A DNA stretch of 64,000 nt from assembly GCA_949752745.1 (NCBI GenBank), contig OX457025.1:54779869-54843868 (forward strand). The letters run 5' to 3'. Below, one piece after another: positions 25,701 through 37,700 of the stretch. The translations under genes and the position numbers were made by a program. Under the pieces are notes generated by a model. It searched no databases. It saw only the letters and a list, made by a program, of their open reading frames with translations, and was not told the DNA's origin. This DNA is from Protula sp. h YS-2021 (lineage: Eukaryota; Annelida; Polychaeta; Sabellida; Serpulidae). The number at the start of each line of letters is the position of its first letter. The stretch's first letter is position 1.

Positions 25701-28700
25701 GCAAAATGTGATTTTTATCAGAGTTTACAAAACCGATTTACGCGCAAATTTAGCACAAACAATAGCTTAACAAAAATTACATTCATAACGGTTAAAAGCA
25801 CAACAAAAAATGGGGATGACCTTGTCATGTGACAGATTCTTAAAATATCAGGTGACACGAATATGAATTAGTAGGAAATATTTTGTCCGGTCCCGCCGTC
25901 TTTGTCTTATCCGATATCCACTGACATTGTATTTAGGTTGTCACAGATGATAAACACCATTAAAGGATGATCTGAGACAGTTATTTTCTTAAGATTTTGA
26001 AACATCCCGATATACCTTTTGCTAATTTTACGTCTTAGTTTTTCCTTCAAAAAATAGCCTAAAGAACTTGTTTTGTTGCAAAATTAACTGAACAGCTTCT
26101 CTGAGGGTTGTGGTGTCTATTGGTGTTCTCAAGATTCCAGTAAACATTGTAGAAACGTCCAATGTTCACTGGAACTTTGAGATTTTTGTGAAATGTGGGA
26201 ATGCTGTAGGGTGAACATTATGACATGAAATGCATTCGATCCATAAGTGCACATAAGAAAACTGTCGTCTTTTTGGCATTTAAAAAATCCCTTTAAGTGT
26301 ACAAGTGTGTCTTGTGGTAAGAAACCTTTCTCACTATGTATTAACTCTGTTACATGTCGAGAAAAAAAAAAACATTCCCAAAAGCTTTGTAAACAAAGCT
26401 TCTTGTTCACTGTTACTGAAAAGAGTGCTCAGTGTACACCCAATGTCTTTCGGGGGTACGCCTTCAGATGTGTGAAGTAATGGCCTGTTTGGCCATAGGT
26501 GTGTATTTGATTCGACCCCCTTGGATAAAAGAACACGCACATATTTGTAATTTATAGTTTTCTGCATTTGGTTTTCTGGTTCTATTGTGCCTTTACAACT
26601 TTTAACATGGTATTATGTAAAAGTAGAATTTTGAAGCAAATAAGAAACCAGATATTTTTTGGTAGGCTGTTCCGGAACAGACTACCTGTTTTCTCATTAG
26701 CTTTACGATTGTTTTTTTTTTTCTTAAATAATACGATATTTTTACAGAACAGTAGGGTAATATATCGTGATATGTTTTAGGACTTTTAGGATTTCTAACA
26801 TTTTTCCACAGGTTACGTATAATTTTAGGGTTTTTACATACATTAACTGCACACCTCGATTTCCCGGGAACAATAGGACAACGCCTAATATCGAGCACTA
26901 GGGTGATAGTGGGCAGTGGATTTCGCTGCGAGTACAAGACTTACACAAGCAACACGCTAACCAGAATAACTGCAAGACACTTTCAAACGGCTTTATAAAC
27001 AAGTCTCTGTTTCAAATAAGTAATAAACATTTAAATAATTTGATCTAGAATGTAGTGTCACGCATCTCTGTAAATGCAGCTCAGTCCTTTCTGCTTCATG
27101 TTAACAATGTGTTTTTTTTTCTTCAGACCTCGGCACCCTTGTGTGCGAAGTGCTGAGCGGACCTATGCAAGTGCCTGTGGGGCGGGCGCTTGTAGATAAA
27201 ATAGGCCAGCTTACTCCAAGCAGACCAATCAACGGGTAAATATTGGTTCATTTTATTATAATCCAGACTGTTTTTACTCACCACGCTTAGTGCGGAGCGC
27301 GTCCGCCTGTCTGTCTCCTACCGATAGTGATAATTTTGTGCGCGAATTTTTTTGTTGGTCAGTTTTCAGAATCCTTTTTACCCACATTTTTGGTTGGATT
27401 CCTTTCACTTTTTGTAAGAATGTTCTCTGTTGTCTCTTCAAAATTTACCTGTTTATCTAAATTTATTGTTTTATTTATTTTTGCGGCGATTCACCAGATT
27501 TTGTATGAATGATCCCCATATGGTTTCTTTAGAAAAATTAATTTTTTGCTTTCTTTTTTTTTCTTTTTCTTTTTTTGTCTGGCGGTTCACCTAAACTTCA
27601 CGCCTGAATTGAACTCTTTTGCCAGCCAATTTTCAAAATGTTCGTTTTCCTTTTTCCACTTGTATGGACTTTTCCAGGCTGGTTGTGGGATTTTTCCAAT
27701 GTTCTGCACTTTCTATCCTATTCTTGGAATTTTCTACTCCAGATAAAAACAAAAATGTAAAAATGCTTCTTTGGATGCCAACTCTTCCTAAGACGCAGTT
27801 CAGTTGTGAGGTTTTATGAGAATCTGTTGAATAATAAGCTTTTGTTTATTGAAAAAGGAGAAATTTTGAATGGTGAGTAGTTTGAATTTTGGGATAGGAG
27901 AGGTAACCGATGGCTGTTCGGCAAGCTTGTATTTGAGCGCACGAGATCCCTCACTATCAGCCACGGTCTTGTAACCAGCGACCTTAGGTTAGCGTTGGTT
28001 TTCTTCCCGGCAAAAATATATTCGTCTCTTTCATGGAAAGAAAGCAAAAAAAACCTTCATTCCAGGAAGAAATGGAAGGAATTGGGAGAAATTGAAACAT
28101 TGGGATGTTAAGTACCAGTTCATCAATGGACCGACAAATCGCTTTTACAACAAAGACAAGCGAAATCTTTCGTGTAAGAAATAAGTATTGGATTAGACAG
28201 ATTACTCAGATGACGGTCTGATGCAGAGAAGTGCCTTAACACCCCGTGGTCAGTAGTTACTACGTCGCTACTGGAAGTCTCCGAAGATAGTTGCAAGGAG
28301 CGGCATTTACATAAATATAATTGCAATTACAGAAATCAAACTTGACATTCCATAAGGGGTTTTCGGTTCTGAACTTTGACCCCCCTGCCCCACTGCTTAA
28401 ATGTCTGCAGAATATGCAGTGCCGCAGATCATATCTCAAATGAGGAGACGCTTTTAAGGATTGGTAATCAAATACATTTTCTGGTGATGAAGGAGACTCG
28501 AAAAATTATTCCTCACTTTTATGGGCACTGTATGACACCCTTGGAAACAGCACTGTATCTGAAAACGCTCATTTTCATAATTTCAAATTCTATACAATAC
28601 TTAGTGCAATGCGTATGTGGGTTCTTTTCAGTGTTAAATCCTTTTTCATTTTTATACATGATAATACACGGGGGCCTGGGGCCATTTTCAACCCGAGGTT

Positions 28701-31700
28701 CAGACTGTCCCCGCGGGTAACCCGGGGCGCCGGGTAACTGGAATCAACCCTAATGGTTAATGTTGGTGAAAAACAATTTCTTATTCAAATCTTAACTGGC
28801 TCCAGGGTAATAGACTTACTCTTTGAAATGATTTAATATAGCGAACATAAATACCTGCCTGGCTATTGCCTTTGTTTTGCAACCCACAAAAACAATGGCG
28901 GAAATGCTGGCCGAGGACTAATCTTCATAGAAACATATCTCCTTCCAAGATAGTAGCGGGAACGTTTGGATCGAAAGCATCCCCCCTCCAGGTCTTTGGC
29001 ACATTGTTATACTTATTTGACGATTCGCCGAAAATTGGCAGAAACGTTGGCGAAAAAAAAACATCTTTTATCAAAATCTTAACCTACGCCAAGGATGCAG
29101 TCTTAAAAAAAGTTATCGAATAGTATGGAACAAAATCCAATTTCTTAAAAACGTATCTCCCCCTAAGAATGTATTGAAACGTAAAATTTTGATTTAAGGT
29201 CGGGAGCATAAGTGTCCGCTTTTTTTTCTCCATTCGCCAAAAGGGCGTGGAAATTTTCACCAAAAATAAGTTTTCTTAACAGCATAAAAGCGTGCAAGGA
29301 TTTAGTGGGAAGGTCATTTTTATCGAATGTAGGGGCACAAGTTTTTGACCTTGATTGAAGTTACGGTTATCGGTTAGCACTATATGTCATAAATCCTGGC
29401 GTTAGTATTCGCGAGCTGGGGATATTGTCTATGGACAATCTTGTCTGTGATGCTCTGCCTGACTGTTGTGTTTTGTCTACCTCATAAAAAATGGCAAATT
29501 TAAAACATTTGACTGAAATGGTATAAAAAATTGTCGTGGTTGCGGTGTCGCTAAACAGTCTGGCAATTCGCCCTCGTTAGAATCGACGTGTTGTTTATAA
29601 CGCTTCACAGAATGACGAGGGGTTGACAGTGTGGGTGTAGATGGAGGTTGAGGGTTGTAGCAGATAGCGAGAAGCCGCTTGAAGACAATGCCCTTGTGCA
29701 GCCTTGCTCGAATTTTGTACAGATTCCGATCGAAATATTGTTGGAAGGAAATTCAGACTGGACTATTATCTTATTAATGCTTATTTTTTATATCAAGATA
29801 TAATTAAAGATATCAAGAAATCAATGTAGATCTCAAAAATTTATATTTTGCTACCAATAATTGAATTGTAGATGGCAAAAATTTATTTTTGAGATCAAAA
29901 AAATAGAATTTACAAACTTTAAAAAAATCTTGAAAGAGATGCGTATTTACATAAAATTTAACGAATCGTCAATTGAATTTTGGAGATGAAAACTTGAATT
30001 ATTGAAATCAATAATAAAGACACAATTTTTGATCTCAAGAATTGCTTCCTTTTTGTACAGTAAAAAATTTAAACGAAGATTCTGCATTAAAGGGCCAGTC
30101 ATTATGAATTTGCAGAGGTGTGCTTCTGAATTTTTTATTTAAAAAAAATAGACTGATATTTTGATATCAAAAATCAATTTTTGAGATCAAAAAATCATTT
30201 GCAGATTTCAAAATATAAATTAAAATAGTCCCATTCTGAAATAATGATATCTGAAATAAATTCTTGATATCAATAAAAGGAAAATGAATTATTGAGCTCA
30301 AAATTAATATTTTGCTCTCAAATATTTCATTTTTGCTTTCAAGAATTGAAGTTTTGATCTCAAAAAATCAATTTTAGATATCATTAAAAAAATTTTGATA
30401 TCAATAAATATTTCTTGATATCTCTAAATATTTATTGATATCAAAAATTATTTTTTGAGATCAAGAATACATTTAGAGATATCAAAAATACAATTACAGA
30501 TAGCAAAAATTAATTATTGATATCAAAATAGGGATATTTTGAGATTAAAAATTAATTCTTTGATATCAAAAAATCAATTTTTTAGATCAAAAATTATTTT
30601 TTTTGATATCAATAATTCCTTAATAAATGTGAAAACGGCATTCCATAATTAACTTATTGTGCTTTGGTTAATCAGGTTTTTTCCTGTTGTATCGGTGAAC
30701 AATGAGACGATTGCCAAGCTTCGAGTTTCTGTTGCCCTGGAATCATTAATGGGTAGGTACACACTGGTGAAACTGTTTGAGACGGATGTTTAAGTATTGA
30801 TTTAATTACACTGCATATAACTGCCATGAATTCACAGACACTCGTGAAAAGAGCGAAATGTTCACATTGGAGTCCAGAGTAGCTAAATGCGCTGTACCAA
30901 CATTACTGTTATTTTTATTGTAATTAGTTTTGGAAGAACCGTCCCTGTTAAAACAAAATAATTTAAGGGGTCCATGCATAAACCTGATAACTGCAGTTAT
31001 CAGCAGTGGAGAAAAACGCTTTTAAAGTTTGAAATTTTAGTAACAAACATAGGTTTTTCCCATCGCATTTTCCTAAAAAAATGCCCACTTCTAATCGGTT
31101 TTGAGGCGTAAGACTTACATATGTGATAGAACAGAGGCCAATAAATAGCGTGGTGGTAATAGTGCACTTTCCTGATAAGTGGAGTTATCAAGTTTATGCA
31201 TGGACCCCTTCAATTATTTTGAGCGTGGTTTGTTGTCAGTTTTTTTCATTGAGGTAGAGCTGTGTATTTCAGCGTCGTATGATAGCACGATGTCCTCCGT
31301 GCCGACGCCTGACATGAGCATGGACTTCTACCAGCAGGCAGCTGTAGGGCCTGCCCACCACGCCGCCCCCGAGCCACAGCCCGCGCAGCCTCTCTACAGC
31401 AGCGCACTTAACAGCCCCTTCGGCTCACAACTACAGCACAAGGTTCGCTCTGTATAGATTGTATTGTACTGTTCTTTAGATCCCTTTCAACTGCTATGGT
31501 CATATCGGGATCCCCCTGCCACATTATACTGAAATGGGGCATTCCAGCTCTCCTTCTAACCCTGACACGTGGAGTGCCTCACAAGGTAGCAAGGAGCAGT
31601 CCCAATTTTAAAGTCTTAGGTATGACCCGACCAGGTTTGAACCCACGATTTTCCAGTGTCTAGGCCACCGAGGCTGGTGCTCTGTATAGAAAGGAAATAA

Positions 31701-34700
31701 TAAAAAAGAATTAAAAAACGTTAACGCAGTCACGGGAATTATTCTCAAGATGAACGATGATAAAGCAGAGCAAACTCAAGCAGATAAGGCGGTATCGGTA
31801 CTTGTTTTTGATATTAAACAAAAATAAAGAGGCATTGGAAGAAGACGTAAAATTTGTGATTTACAGTTTTACTTCATTTTTAGGTGAAAAAAACTTCACC
31901 CGGGCTGAGAATAGATGCTACAACATTTGGCGGACCAAATCCGCTACGAGAGAGTATACAGTCGAGCGGTGATAAGCGGTCAGGAGAGACTCCCAGTTCT
32001 AGCTCAAGGCGTGATACCACTCCCCCTCCCTACCCGTCCTCCTCGGCCGCCTACCCGTCCAGCAGCAGCAAGCCGACAGCCTGTCCTCCGCGCTCAGCCG
32101 GTATCCCTCTCTCTGTGTGGCGCCAGAATAAAGAGCCAAACTCGGATTCAAACGCCACATTAAAGGGCTTAAGCACACTGGAGACGCAGGTAGAAAGTGC
32201 GAAGTCGTCCAGGGAGATCGCAACCTCAGGTGAACGAGCACTCCGTCGTTGTTGCTCTTGTTTCAATAAGATCAGTGCCGTTATGGATGGCGTTTGCTCA
32301 CCCGCATGTTCGTCACAAGGGTGTGAATTAAGTAATATTTTAGAGTGGCAAGTTGCAATTTTGGAAGATCAATTCGTACCGGATTTTCCGGATTTTATAC
32401 ATATATATACATGCCGGATCTCTTCGCTCCGGTTCCCTGGATTCCTCCTCCAAATTTGTATTAAATATGCACACCTCTTATTACGGATGCGGGTCATCTG
32501 TTTGTACGAACCATGTCATAGTTCGGATCCGTTCAAAGGAACAGCTTGCTGTGTTATAGAACCGACTGGCCCCAATGTTTGCGATGGAAAAATTTGAGCA
32601 ACAAACGCGTTCTTGGTTACATCAAGGTGGTGTAGAAAATAGAACTACAGATTATAATAAATTGTATATTCTTGCTGTCAACTTATCTGGTCTGCCCCAA
32701 GTTTTCATTGCAAAAACTGCACAAACTTATAATGCATGCTGCAACGGACAGACTTTTATATATTACTGTGTTTATTTTGAAGTTGTGAATGTTCAAATTT
32801 AAAAATAACAGTGTGAAGCAGTGGCAGGTTTATAAAGATGTCGCTCTAACTGGCCTGCGGTTGTCTGCGTTGCAGTACATACAAGCAACAGCCAGGCGCC
32901 CAGCAGTGACCTCGTATCGCTGCTGCTTGAAAGGGGAACCAAGCTGAAGGAAGCCATGATCAAGTCGACCCTGGACCTACCAGCTGAGCAGCCAGATCTG
33001 GCCGAATATGGCAGTATCTTCTCGTCGCTCAAAAAGTAAGAGCTCGTTTCCACACTCTCTTTATAGCAAGCAAGTTACTGTGTATAAACTAGAACCTCAC
33101 TTCGCTAGCGAAATGTTAAACACTTGACAAAAATTAAAACGCAAAAATACTTCCTTCAATGGGTTATTTCTTGAATAATATATTGCAAACAACACAGCTT
33201 GAATACGTCTTATAAGCCGAGTAGTGTTTGGTTTCTGTTGACTTAAGGATTATATTGACTGATCTAGCATACGCCGTGTTAGCTATTTACGCAGTGAGAG
33301 CTCGCACAAAGCTCACTGTGCAACTGTGTGTGATGTGGGTAGAATGCTACTTGCAAAAAATACACTCTTGTCACATGGCGTTTTAACAAAGAAAACGAAA
33401 TCAAAGACGAAAATAAAAAGTGACATGCACATGTTCAGATCAAGCCCTTCATAAGTCTCAAGTTTCATGGTCGTAGGGCCCATAGTGTCAGAGAAGAAGA
33501 AGACACAAAAAATCGGAAAAGTGTCAAGAAGAAAAATAAAAAGGAAGAATCGTGCTCGCACAAATTCATATAACCCTTGCAAGCCAAGGGCTTGTCATGT
33601 GTTAACTATTCAAGTCCTTGCGGTTACACTGGACCTACCAGCTGAGCTTCCAGACCTGACCGAATATGACAGTATCTTATCTTCGCTCAAAAACGTAACA
33701 GCTCAGTGCTACTCTGCTATTTATAACAACTAGAACCTCACTTCGCTAGCGAAATGTTAAACACTTGACAAAAATTAAAACGCAAAAATACTTCCTTCAA
33801 TGGGTTATTTCTTGAATAATATATTGCAAACAACACAGCTTGAATATGTCTTATAAGCCGAGTAGTGTTTGTTTTCTGTTGACTTAAGGTGTTATTGACT
33901 GATCTAGCATACGCCGTGTTAGCTATTTACGCAGTGAGAGCTCGCACAAAGCTCACTGTGCAACTGTGTGTGATGTGGGTTAAATGCTACGCATTTACTT
34001 GCAAAAAATACACTCTTTTCACATGGCGTTTTAACAAAGAAAACGAAATCAAAGACGAAAATAAAAAGTGATATGCACATGTTCAGATCAAGCTCTTCAT
34101 AAGTCCCAAATTTCATGGTCGTAGGGCCCATAGTGTCAGAGGAGAAGAAGACACAAAAAATCGGAAAAAGTGTCAAGAAGAAAAAAAAAAGGACGAATTT
34201 TGCTCGCACAAATTCATATAACCCTTGCAAGCCAAAGGCTTGTCAAGTGTTAAATAAAGTTACTGTGTACAAAGGCCTCGCGGGTGCTGCTAGTGAAGCT
34301 TTACAGTGACTGCAAGTGATTGCTTTGCTTTGCACAGGGACGGTTCAACCGACAACCTGTACCGTGAAGTGCTGAAGGACGCGGCAGGCGGGAGGGCGCG
34401 GCATGTCGTCAGTGACGTCATCGACAGCTACACGTCTGACGTAGAAGAACGGGCCGTCGACATGGTCATGGGTAGTGATCTGGCTAGCCAACAGTACAAG
34501 GTGAGGGCGAGTAGTGGTCACATGGAGTTATGGGCGATGACCTGGCCAGCCAGCAGTAGGAACTGAGGGCAGGTAGTGGTCACTTACAACTATCCTGTGC
34601 TCGTCACAACATTATCCACCACATCAACGTTTCTATTTGCGATGCTATGAGGTATTTTCTGTAATGTTGATATGCAAGTGGGCATTAATATCCATAAATA

Positions 34701-37700
34701 GAACTGAAAATCACTAGTGCGTTTCATAAATCTGGAATATTTTGGGGGAGGGCAATTTGGACAGGGGAAAAATGTCGATAATGTTTTCCATTACATACTC
34801 AGAGTTCGTTTTTTAGCTACAGTTTGAAATCATAAATGCTGAATTCCACTGTGAAAGAAACATGAGGGGTGTCAGAAACACATTTCGCAAAAGGATAGGA
34901 TTGCTGAAGTGTTTTATTTTAACAACGTTGACTCTTGACGGCTGCAAATGAAACGATTACAGGCAAATATTGCAGAAACTCTTTATTGGCTGAAGCACTG
35001 GCGATATCTCCAAAAACCTCAGTACAGTAAAACCTCCGTTAGTGAACACCTGGTGTTAGTGAACACCTCTATATAATGAACGATTTTTTCGGTCCCAAAT
35101 ATTGCCATTGGCTTAACCATAGGTATTTTAGTGTAATTTCTCGTTAGTGAACAACTCTATACTCTGAAAAGTGACTACATGCTGGGGTGCCAAATGGTCA
35201 ATGTCAGTGCAAGCAAACCTCTAATTAGTGAACACAAGATATTTTACCGGTACATTTTCCCAGTTTGTTTATACAATTACTGGTCCCTTGTCCCCTATGC
35301 AGTGTAACCCATATTATTTAGGGGTTAGCTGTGTCTTCTTCTTCACGGCCTGAGTTATGTGCCCATCGCCTTCTACTTGGGGACAATAGGACAAAGGGGT
35401 TGAAATTATGACACATTGCGCGTAGCGGTGGAGATCAAGCCTAAGTAAGACAATGGCATGAGTTTCGCGAGTACAAAGCTTTAGTGAGGTAAACGGTCAT
35501 CTGCTCCCCAGTCAACTGACCCCCACCGCTGCAATTTGACGGGATGGTCATCTGCCAACCACCCCCCTTCCTTGTTTTAGTGGAAAAATTCTTTAAAAAA
35601 TTAGGCAACTGTGATGTCTCCGTCTACTTCGTCTCTGAAACAATTGATCTTCATTGATCTTTAACTCTGGTTAAAATAAAGAGATGTGAAAAACTATTGA
35701 TCTATTCATCGTCTCTGAAAAAAGATCTGATTGATCTCTTCTTTGTCGCTGGTTAAAATAGATATAAAGAACGATTGATCTGTTCATTGTCGCTAAGTAA
35801 CAGGGATGCAAGAAACGATTGATCTATTTACCAATATTGATCTTAGCATCATTAATAATGCGAATTAGCATTATAAAACAAACTGATTGATTACCAAACT
35901 CTATTAAATGAAAAAAAAGTTACCATTTACAGTTTTTTAATTAATTCCATGTTAATTCTAAACATTTATTATTGATCTCATTAACTTCATTTTAATAAAA
36001 AAATAAGTACCAACCTTTCCGGTAGTAGCGTTGTGGTATCTTTCCATATGTCTTATCTCGACCAAAATGGCCACCAGACGTTGGATTGTCGTGGCACGCT
36101 TTCAGTACATCATCTAGTTTGCTTTTTGATAAGGAGCCCATCCATTACACAGTATTGTCGCATGCTTTGTGGAAATTTCGACTTAGCATCAGGTTGTTTC
36201 GCCACCGAAATCTCGTAGATCCATTCTGCATATTTTCGATCAGATGAGATGTAAAAGTTAAGAATATCTCGAAATCTGTCATCTTTCATTTTGAATTTTT
36301 TTTTGCTTGAGTAAAATAATTGATTTGCTATTGAAAATGGGGAGTATTTATACACGGTTCCGGAGTCGTACATATCAGATGTACGATTCTCCGGAGTATG
36401 AGCTGTGATCAGTTTTAAAATATTATCTTTTTTGTTCTGATCTCCAGATTTGTATTTGTAATTAATTACTTTATTTGATGTTTAAATTTTGTATAGATTG
36501 AAAAACGAGTTTAGAAACACTCTTGGATAAAAAGCTTTTGTTAAGTGCAATTGAAGTTTTCCGTCCACTTTTGATGGATTACGTACAAATGCCGGTGCTC
36601 GTTTTTGATAAACTGGTTAAATATTTTGAAGGACTGAAATGCATTTGAATATTCTACACATGTGTATGCTAGATTACAGGCATTGCGACGTAGGTGCAAT
36701 CGACATCTGGCATGTAATTCCCACTTTATCCCGGTATGTAAAGAGCTACATAAATATAAATAAATTTCAAAGAAATGCTATATTTCATAAAAATGTGTGT
36801 GTGTGTGTGGGGGGGGGGGGGTATGTTCTGGGCGGCAGGGGTATATTTTGGGCTAGCCGGAAATATGCCCTCGGGGTATATTTTAGACTAGCCCAGAATA
36901 TACCTGGGGCATATTCTGGGCTAACCTAGATTATACCCGGGTATATTCTGGTGGGGGTATATTCTGGGCTACTACATCGCTAAAATATCTTGTGTTCACT
37001 AATTAGAGGTTTGTTTGCACTGACATTGATCATTTGGCACCCCAGCAAGTGTTCACTGTTCAGAGTATAGAGGTGTTCACTAATAAGACATTACAATCGG
37101 AATACCTATGGTTAAGCCAGTGGTGTTCACTAAAGGAGGTGTTACTGTATATGTAATTAAGTCTTCGTATTGTTTCCGGGTGACATTAATGAATTAGTTA
37201 CAGGGAGTGAGTGGTGCTTTGCTGTCACTGTCTCATTTCTTGTGCTCACAGCTGATGAAGGCGCTGAGTGGCAGCCCCGCCTCCAGCCTGTCCCTGGACG
37301 AGCAGCACAGCGACCTGGCCGACCCCCTGCACGACGAGTCCATCCTCAACGAGCTCTTCTACATGGTAACGCGTCCTTCTGCTTTAGTGTACGGGCAAAA
37401 ATACGTCCGTCGGCCTTTCATTTTGCATTGCGAAGTCAGTGTCTTTTTCAAGTATTAGTATGCAGTTTCTTAAAATAGACCATCCTAAATAGAGTAAGGT
37501 TAGATATTGGTTGCATTTGACACCGCAACTACATGGAGGTGGGTGTGCTAGCACTGTATTAAGTATGGCGGTGTAGAAGCACTGCTGTGTTGTAGCAGTA
37601 ATGTGTATTGACTGCTGTCCCCTGTGGGTTTGGGGTTTTTTCTTTCTAGCTCTGTGTACTATTTCTTCGTTCGTCCGTCTTTTTTTCCCTTGTTCCTTTA

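Noticed and set aside
32230..32597. Extension of exon 7 by about 120 open codons
   Set aside because: A gtgaac donor and the exon 8 phase end the exon at 32229; the extension has no C2CD3-like motif and becomes AT-rich.
33319..34230. Paired minus-strand ORFs with the same sequence (89 and 103 codons)
   Set aside because: They are the interiors of the two duplicated MITE copies, with no known domain.
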